This document shows positions 14,392-19,035 of a stretch of 19,035 nt of DNA, in pieces (positions within the stretch are counted from its first letter, which is position 1; each line of letters starts with the position of its first letter). Both the position numbers and the translations under genes were made by a program. The notes under the pieces were generated by a model, which was not told the origin of the DNA, searched no databases, and saw nothing but the letters and a program-made list of their open reading frames with translations. Source of the DNA: Candidatus Zipacnadia bacterium (GTDB lineage Bacteria > Armatimonadota > Zipacnadia > Zipacnadales > Zipacnadaceae); NCBI GenBank assembly GCA_029821455.1, contig JALGTI010000015.1, forward strand, positions 1-19,035, in the 5' to 3' direction.

Positions 14392-15396
14392 GCCCACGCT
14401 CTGCACGTAGTCCAGGTTGGCATCTACGGCCTCGTGCAGCTCCTGGGGTCTGACGGCATAGCAGCCAACATGCTGGATGACCAGCGAGGCGGCCAGATTC
14501 GCCAGCACGGTAGCCTCAAGGAAGCTGGCGCCTGCGACCAATGCCGCGGCTGCGGTGGCTGTCACGGTATCACCTGCCCCGCTGATATCATAGATCTCGG
14601 CGGGCGGGACCGGGATATGTCGTGGCGCCTGGCCGCGCTCAAACAGGCTGATACCTCGCGCGCCCCGGGTAATGAGCACGGCCTGGAGATCGAGGTCGTC
14701 CAGCAGCGTCCGACCGCAGTCCTGGAGACTGCCACGGTCGGTGATGCGAATGCCGGTGCCCTCGGCTGCCTCCGTCTCGTTGGGGGCGATGACAGTAGCG
14801 CCGTGATACAGGGAGATATTGGGCGGCTTGGGGTCCACTACCACCGGCTTGCCGGCCTGCCGAGCTTGCTTGATGAGCGGACGCACCAGGGCGGCGGTCA
14901 GATTCCCCTTGTCATAGTCGGAGAGCACTACTCCGTCAACCTCCGGAAGCGCAGCGACGGCTTTTGCTAGCACCTGGCCGACCTCCAGCTCGGTCAGAGG
15001 ACTTTGGTCCTCCCAATCTAGCCGTACGACGTGCTGGCCCTGCGCAATCACCCGGGCCTTGTGAACCGTCCGCCGCCCCGGCCAGCGGACCAGGCCGGCT
15101 GGGTCAGCGCCTAGCCACTCGGGAAGGTGCGTCAGCCGCTCAGCCTCGTCATCATCACCCACCGCGCCCCCGATGGTGCACTGGATGCCGAGGGCCTGAA
15201 GGTTGCGCACGACATTGCCCGCGCCGCCGGGCAAATAGCGCTCCCGGTCCCAATCCACGTGCACCACCGGGACGGGAGCCTCTGGTGAGATGCGCTCGGC
15301 ATCACCCTCCCAGTAGATATCCAGCATGTAGTCGCCCACCACCAAAAGCTTGTGGCCGGCGATGGCATCAATTATCTGTTTGAAACGCTCTTGCAT
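14386..15396 (-). CDS. D-glycero-beta-D-manno-heptose-7-phosphate kinase-like (HldA / HldE N-domain), PfkB family
   Basis: Predicted 336-residue cytosolic sugar kinase that would phosphorylate heptose-7-phosphate at C1 in ADP-heptose synthesis for LPS core or glycoprotein heptosylation. Diagnostic segments are GDYMLDIYWEGDAERISPEAPVPVV (21-45), the PfkB signature GGAGN (57-61), VVLSDYDKGN (156-165), VVDPK (186-190) and the catalytic GAGDT with D276. The protein covers only the kinase domain; the cytidylyltransferase part of bifunctional HldE is absent, as in separate HldA enzymes. The start at 15396 is preceded by AGGTGAAG. No other heptose genes lie nearby. Related PfkB kinases such as RfaE-like proteins of other function cannot be excluded. 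Confidence 0.87.
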   Translation of the reverse strand: MQERFKQIIDAIAGHKLLVVGDYMLDIYWEGDAERISPEAPVPVVHVDWDRERYLPGGAGNVVRNLQALGIQCTIGGAVGDDDEAERLTHLPEWLGADPAGLVRWPGRRTVHKARVIAQGQHVVRLDWEDQSPLTELEVGQVLAKAVAALPEVDGVVLSDYDKGNLTAALVRPLIKQARQAGKPVVVDPKPPNISLYHGATVIAPNETEAAEGTGIRITDRGSLQDCGRTLLDDLDLQAVLITRGARGISLFERGQAPRHIPVPPAEIYDISGAGDTVTATAAAALVAGASFLEATVLANLAASLVIQHVGCYAVRPQELHEAVDANLDYVQSVGD

Positions 15397-15533
15397 TTGT
15401 CTTCACCTGCAGGGACTGGCGATTAGAGAGGTCGAGTGTGAGGCATCCAACCCCTGCTGCTTGGGTAGGCTTGGCAACCCGTGCGACCTGCTACTGTATT
15501 AGCCACTGATTGAGAGAATTCCTGCGTGCAGTC

Positions 15534-15568
15534 GAAAATACCCAGCACGTTAGTGGGCCGCCGTGCTG
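15534..15568 (-). terminator. Possible Rho-independent terminator after the MFS gene
   Basis: On the minus strand CAGCACG (15568-15562) and CGTGCTG (15549-15543) form a 7-bp stem around a 12-nt loop that contains the MFS stop codon, followed by GGTATTTTC. The T-tract is short, so termination may be partial. It separates the MFS gene from the kinase gene, which begins 153 nt downstream. Confidence 0.4.
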
Positions 15569-16929
15569 CCAGAAGACACGTCGTCATTAGAAGGGTGGGC
15601 TTGGCTGTGACCGTTCTCCCACCGTACCTCCTGCATCCTGATTGTGTTGAGCAGCCCGGCGATACCCATGAAAGCCGCCACAGCAAAGCCTAACTCGTAC
15701 CGTCCGCCTGTTCCAATGATAAGAGAGCCAATAAAGGGAGCGAAAGATGCCGGCACCAACACGGTGTAGAAGAACCCCAGATAGGTGGCGCGCTTGACCT
15801 GGGGGGCAACCTCGAGCAGATAGTTGGTCTGCCCCACATTCTGGCCGCTCTGGGTGGCGCCGATGAGCATAAAGATCAAGAACAGGTAAGCGGTGGTCAG
15901 ATCAGGCACCAGGTTGCCTGCCCAAGCAAATGGGAATGGTGGAATAAACTTACTGAGCAGCACCAGGGGTGGCAGCAGAGCTCCGATGATGCTGGTAATC
16001 AGTAGCAGGAGGCGGTTGCCGAGGCGGTCGGAGATATAGCCCCACAGAATGTTAGCGGCGCTGCGGCCCAGGACCATGGCGGCTAGGAACATCCCCGCAG
16101 CGGCCTTGACGGCCAGGTCGTTGGCCAATACGTATGGCATCACGAAGGGGAAGGCGAAGCTAGCTGTAATGGCATTGAGAATCCGCAGGCGGATAAGCCG
16201 CCGGAAATTGGCATCGCGGCGGTACAGCCGGGGCCCACGCAGGAACTGCAGCCTGAACGGCAGGCGATGATGCTGAACAGTGTGGCGCGGCTCCTTGGCC
16301 AGGCACCAGGCCGACAGGCCAAAGGTGGTAATAACGGCGGAAAGCAGAAACAGCGTGGCGTAATTGTCCCACAGCACGTTGCCTTCGGCGGCCAACAACT
16401 TCCTGACGTAAAGACCGGCGGTGAATGCCAGCAAATTTCCCAGCAAGGTACGGGTGGCGAAAAACTTGCCGCGCCAGGTGGGCGGGATAGAGTCGGTCAC
16501 CACGCTCATAAAGGGGATGATGCCGATGCCGCCGGCTGAGGTAAAGATCAGCAGTAGTACGGCGACAAGCACAAAGAGCAAGAGCGCATTGCTGCCGCCG
16601 ATATAAGCGACTGCCCCCCACAAGGCAAACCTGATGACTATGCGCAGAGCGGCAGAGAGGCGGTAATAGGGCAGACGGCGCTGCAAGGTCTCCATCCGAC
16701 TGGCCAGCAGCGCCCCCGGCCAGAACCAGCCGGCCGAGATCAACGAGACCAGCACCCCTAGCCAGATAACCGCGTACTTGGGGCCCATCAGGTCAATGAC
16801 GAAAACAGCCAGCACTGTGTGGGGGTCAACCAGCGACCCGGCAAACTGCACCAGCGAACCGTTGACGATGCCCAGAGCGAAGTTGCGCCGGGAGAGTTTA
16901 TGATTGTTGGGATGGTTAGGATTCGACAT
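15550..16929 (-). CDS. Major facilitator superfamily transporter
   Basis: Predicted 459-residue inner-membrane protein with about twelve hydrophobic segments in two six-helix halves separated by a charged central loop (around EPRHTVQHHRLPFRLQF). Conserved MFS-like features include basic residues after helix 2 (ASRMETLQRRLPYYR) and WGYISDRLGNRLLLL in the second half, the repeat of the family's loop 2-3 motif. Substrate cannot be told from the sequence. I prefer ATG 16929 (MSNPNHPNNHKLSRRNF), which starts with a short polar tail before helix 1; the frame is open to 17025 with a less plausible Arg-rich extension. No clear ribosome-binding site is visible. It lies 130 nt downstream of the PQQ-propeller gene on the same strand, with a possible terminator at its end. 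Confidence 0.85.
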   Translation of the reverse strand: MSNPNHPNNHKLSRRNFALGIVNGSLVQFAGSLVDPHTVLAVFVIDLMGPKYAVIWLGVLVSLISAGWFWPGALLASRMETLQRRLPYYRLSAALRIVIRFALWGAVAYIGGSNALLLFVLVAVLLLIFTSAGGIGIIPFMSVVTDSIPPTWRGKFFATRTLLGNLLAFTAGLYVRKLLAAEGNVLWDNYATLFLLSAVITTFGLSAWCLAKEPRHTVQHHRLPFRLQFLRGPRLYRRDANFRRLIRLRILNAITASFAFPFVMPYVLANDLAVKAAAGMFLAAMVLGRSAANILWGYISDRLGNRLLLLITSIIGALLPPLVLLSKFIPPFPFAWAGNLVPDLTTAYLFLIFMLIGATQSGQNVGQTNYLLEVAPQVKRATYLGFFYTVLVPASFAPFIGSLIIGTGGRYELGFAVAAFMGIAGLLNTIRMQEVRWENGHSQAHPSNDDVSSGSTAAH

Positions 16930-17059
16930 ATTCAACAACGACTCATTAGAGCCCGCCAGAGACACCAAAATGCACCCACTGGCGTCGCATCGGCGGCGTC
17001 GTAGTCTGCGATGAGCGAAGCGCAAATTGTGGGCGCTTGTTCAATGCATCTGTTTGCTG

Positions 17060-18166
17060 CTAGCGGTTCCTCAGGGGCTGGACCGCAAAGGCCATCACCT
17101 GGCCATTCTCAAGCCCGGCTACTAGGTATCCCTCGGCATAATCCACGCCACCTGTCACTGCCACGGCACAGTCAAGACTGCGTGCAACACTGCCATTCGA
17201 CTTGCGAATCTGCAACACTTGGCCGTTGCTGGAGCCAATAAACAGAGAGTCTTCGCTAGCCGCCAGCCCGGCAGTGAGGTCTTGGGCCGGCCGCGTTATC
17301 CATAACGGCCCCCAGGTGTCGGAGCGGAAGGCATAGACATGACCCTCAGTAGTGCAGAAGTAGACGGCATCTGAGTCGGCCACGGGCTTGTGGCGGATGA
17401 GGCCCTCGACGGGTATCTTATGGAGCACCTGGCCGCTGCCGGCCTTGATAACGTAGAGCCTGCGGTCATCGCAGCCGACCAGCACGAGCGGGCCGGTTGC
17501 CAGCGCAGGAGCCAGTACCGCCCCCGCCGTCTCTACTGCCCAGACCGCGCACCCTTCAGAATCACTGACGCCGTAGATCTTCCCGCCCACAGTGCCGCAG
17601 ACTACCACATCCCCGACTACAGCTACTTCCGCCCCGACAGCCGCGCCAACAGGCAACTTCCAGCGGAGCGAGCCGCTGTCGGCATCGAATGAATACAGGT
17701 AGCCGTTGTCAGAACCCACAAACAGCCGACCGTCACTGAGGTGTGGCCGCGCGCGCACCACGCCGCCTGTTTCCTGCTCCCAGATGCGTTCCCCGGTCCG
17801 GCGGCTCAGGGCCCTCATATAACCATCATCGCTACCGATGTACAGCCGGTACTTATCTAGGGCCGCAGGCCCCAGAGCCTGGGCGTTCGTCCACGCCAGC
17901 GGCCATAGCTCCTGGCCGGCGCTGAGGTTGAGCATCCGCAGCGTCCCGTCATCCGAACTGACAGCCACGCCAGTGCCGTCCACCACGAGATGAGGTGTCT
18001 TGCCTCTGAACGGGGCATAGACCCACTGCTTGGTGGGGCTTTGGGCCAGGGCTCGGGATCCCAGCCAGATCGCAACAGCGATCAGGGGTATCAGGACAGT
18101 GGCAGCGATGCGCAACTGGCTGCGTCTGCGGCGCTTTGCTTGCCACCTGCTGCGGTAGTCAGCCAT
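17060..18166 (-). CDS. Membrane-anchored PQQ-type beta-propeller protein (BamB-like fold)
   Basis: Predicted 368-residue protein. A basic N-terminus (KRRRRSQLR) precedes one hydrophobic segment at about 20-37 ending SRALAQS, either a signal anchor or a cleavable signal, which puts the rest outside the cytoplasm. About eight repeats follow, each with the pattern LF/YIGSxxGxLYxFxxxxGxxxW, for example GSDNGYLYSFDADSGSLRW, CTTEGHVYAFRSDTWGPLW and GLENGQVMAFA, giving an eight-bladed propeller like PQQ-repeat proteins and BamB. No lipobox cysteine is present, unlike classical BamB, so BamB itself is unlikely. The start at 18166 lies about 25 nt after a TATAAT promoter, with GGAAG 9 nt upstream. Ligand or enzymatic function is unknown. 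Confidence 0.8.
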   Translation of the reverse strand: MADYRSRWQAKRRRRSQLRIAATVLIPLIAVAIWLGSRALAQSPTKQWVYAPFRGKTPHLVVDGTGVAVSSDDGTLRMLNLSAGQELWPLAWTNAQALGPAALDKYRLYIGSDDGYMRALSRRTGERIWEQETGGVVRARPHLSDGRLFVGSDNGYLYSFDADSGSLRWKLPVGAAVGAEVAVVGDVVVCGTVGGKIYGVSDSEGCAVWAVETAGAVLAPALATGPLVLVGCDDRRLYVIKAGSGQVLHKIPVEGLIRHKPVADSDAVYFCTTEGHVYAFRSDTWGPLWITRPAQDLTAGLAASEDSLFIGSSNGQVLQIRKSNGSVARSLDCAVAVTGGVDYAEGYLVAGLENGQVMAFAVQPLRNR

Positions 18167-18190
18167 GGCGGGTCGCTTCCAATGCGTGGC

Positions 18191-18218
18191 ATTATACCAC
18201 ACGCAGGGAATGAGACAA
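18191..18218 (-). promoter_or_regulatory. Promoter of the PQQ-propeller gene
   Basis: On the minus strand, TTGTCT (18218-18213), a 16-nt spacer and TGG-TATAAT (18196-18191), an extended consensus -10. Transcription would begin near 18184, giving an 18-nt leader before the ATG at 18166 and excluding the longer open frame that begins at 18238. Confidence 0.6.
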
Positions 18219-18229
18219 GGTGCTCGTAG

Positions 18230-18249
18230 GATAGGCATCCTTGCCTGTC
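18230..18249. repeat. REP-like hairpin (TCCT loop)
   Basis: GATAGGCA-TCCT-TGCCTGTC, an 8-bp stem with one T.G wobble, between the PQQ-propeller promoter and the end of the next gene. The stem resembles the one at 1269-1284. Confidence 0.5.
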
Positions 18250-18289
18250 TCTGTCGCTTGTCTGGGCTGAGGCCGTTCGGCTTATGATC

Positions 18290-19035
18290 CTACCACGGCA
18301 GGTAACTGACAGACGGTGGAGGTCCGTCAAGGGCGTATAGACCCGATATGGCAATCTGTGGCTTTGGGGTTGTGATCAGCTCGTCAATGTAGACCTGCTG
18401 TTCGGGCATTGTGACCACAAGTCGGGTGATCTTGCATGAGCCACTGGCGACTTCGGCTCCCAGGTCGCCGGTTTGCAGGAATCGCCAGCCGTCAAAGTTG
18501 TCAGCCATACGGCTTGACCGATCACCGGCCAGGATGAGCCACTTGTTGCCATTCTCACCCTCCACCCCCAGCCTTATTTCAGCCCAGGTACTATTGCCGT
18601 ACACCCACGTGCCCAATTCCGTCGTTCCCGCAGGGATGGATACTTCTTTGCTGGGCTTGACGCTCAGCGAAACATAGCGAGGTATCAACCCGTGTTTGCC
18701 CGGCAATGGGTTCAGAGTGAATGTGAGCGCCCCTTTTGCCTTGCTACGGGGCGGCGTCACTTTTGATAAGCAATGTCGAAGTCGCCCATCACTTTTGGCA
18801 TGCCTGTCCATTGTCCCGGTGCTTCAAAGACTGTGTCCGGTTCGGTGTCCACCATCCAATCTGAGAGTCTTTCCAGTGCGCTGAGAAGGACACGTTTTGG
18901 TAAGTGTTCACCAATGTTTACCCCCGGCTCGACTGCTTCGATTTCGGCTCCCCGCAAATAGAGCGGTAGCTCGCAAGCCTCGAGGACCAGGTCGCGGCCG
19001 CGTGGGAAAACATTGAGAGGTCGGTTCAACGCATC
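18290..19035 (-). pseudogene. C-terminal part of a large unidentified protein, interrupted by a -1 frameshift
   Basis: A reading frame enters from the right edge (DALNRPLNVFPRGRDL...), runs 93 codons and stops at 18757 after GDFDIAYQK. A second frame, offset by -1, continues from the same point as VTPPRSKAKGALTFTLNP and runs to 18290. The junction lies in a run of four A on the minus strand (18764-18761); one extra A would fuse the frames into YQKVTPPRSK with no stop. The joined 248 residues are rich in beta-strand and Trp/Gly (LGTWVYGNSTWAEIRLGVEG, NFDGWRFLQTG), like a carbohydrate-binding or other extracellular beta-sandwich C-terminus. I do not recognise the family. The cause could be a real mutation, a homopolymer sequencing error or, less likely, programmed frameshifting. 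Confidence 0.6.

Overview
The window looks like chromosomal DNA of a diderm (Gram-negative) bacterium of fairly high GC content. It carries signal-peptide and lipoprotein exports, a heptose-7-phosphate kinase of the kind used for LPS core precursors, a secreted polysaccharide deacetylase and a very large secreted beta-helix protein. This content, plus short palindromic repeats scattered between genes, suggests an environmental lineage such as Armatimonadota or Planctomycetota-like bacteria. That placement is a low-confidence inference. I see no phage, transposase, integrase, CRISPR or plasmid functions.

Layout: 1-2761 (minus) holds a thiamine-pyrophosphate enzyme running off the left edge and a secreted polysaccharide deacetylase behind a good sigma70-type promoter. 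2762-3034 holds that promoter, a paired hairpin repeat and a damaged second copy of tRNA-Cys. 3035-5578 (minus) is a secreted right-handed beta-helix protein, so this gene lies exactly between the damaged and the intact tRNA-Cys. 5649-6515 (minus) is a five-gene tRNA array, in transcription order Leu(GAG), Val(CAC), Gly(CCC), Gly(GCC), Cys(GCA), with a strong promoter in front of Leu. Its first three spacers are related palindromic sequences.

6632-14367 (plus) is a housekeeping run: a PpiC/SurA-type lipoprotein foldase, MazG, an RqcP-like S4 protein, pyruvate phosphate dikinase, enolase and DNA polymerase IV. Enolase and the dikinase act on consecutive steps around phosphoenolpyruvate. MazG followed by the S4 protein matches a gene order known from Bacillus (yabN-yabO). 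14386-19035 (minus) holds an HldA-like heptose kinase, an MFS transporter, a PQQ-type eight-repeat beta-propeller with an N-terminal membrane anchor, and the end of a large unidentified protein interrupted by a one-base frameshift.

I do not see a convincing new multi-gene system. The most unusual signals are non-coding: (1) tRNA spacers built as inverted repeats of a CAGACA-type motif with a fixed 14-nt leader touching three tRNA 5' ends; (2) a family of intergenic hairpins whose loops are nearly constant (TCC or GGA) while the stems differ but stay paired; and (3) the duplicated, decayed tRNA-Cys bracketing the beta-helix gene.
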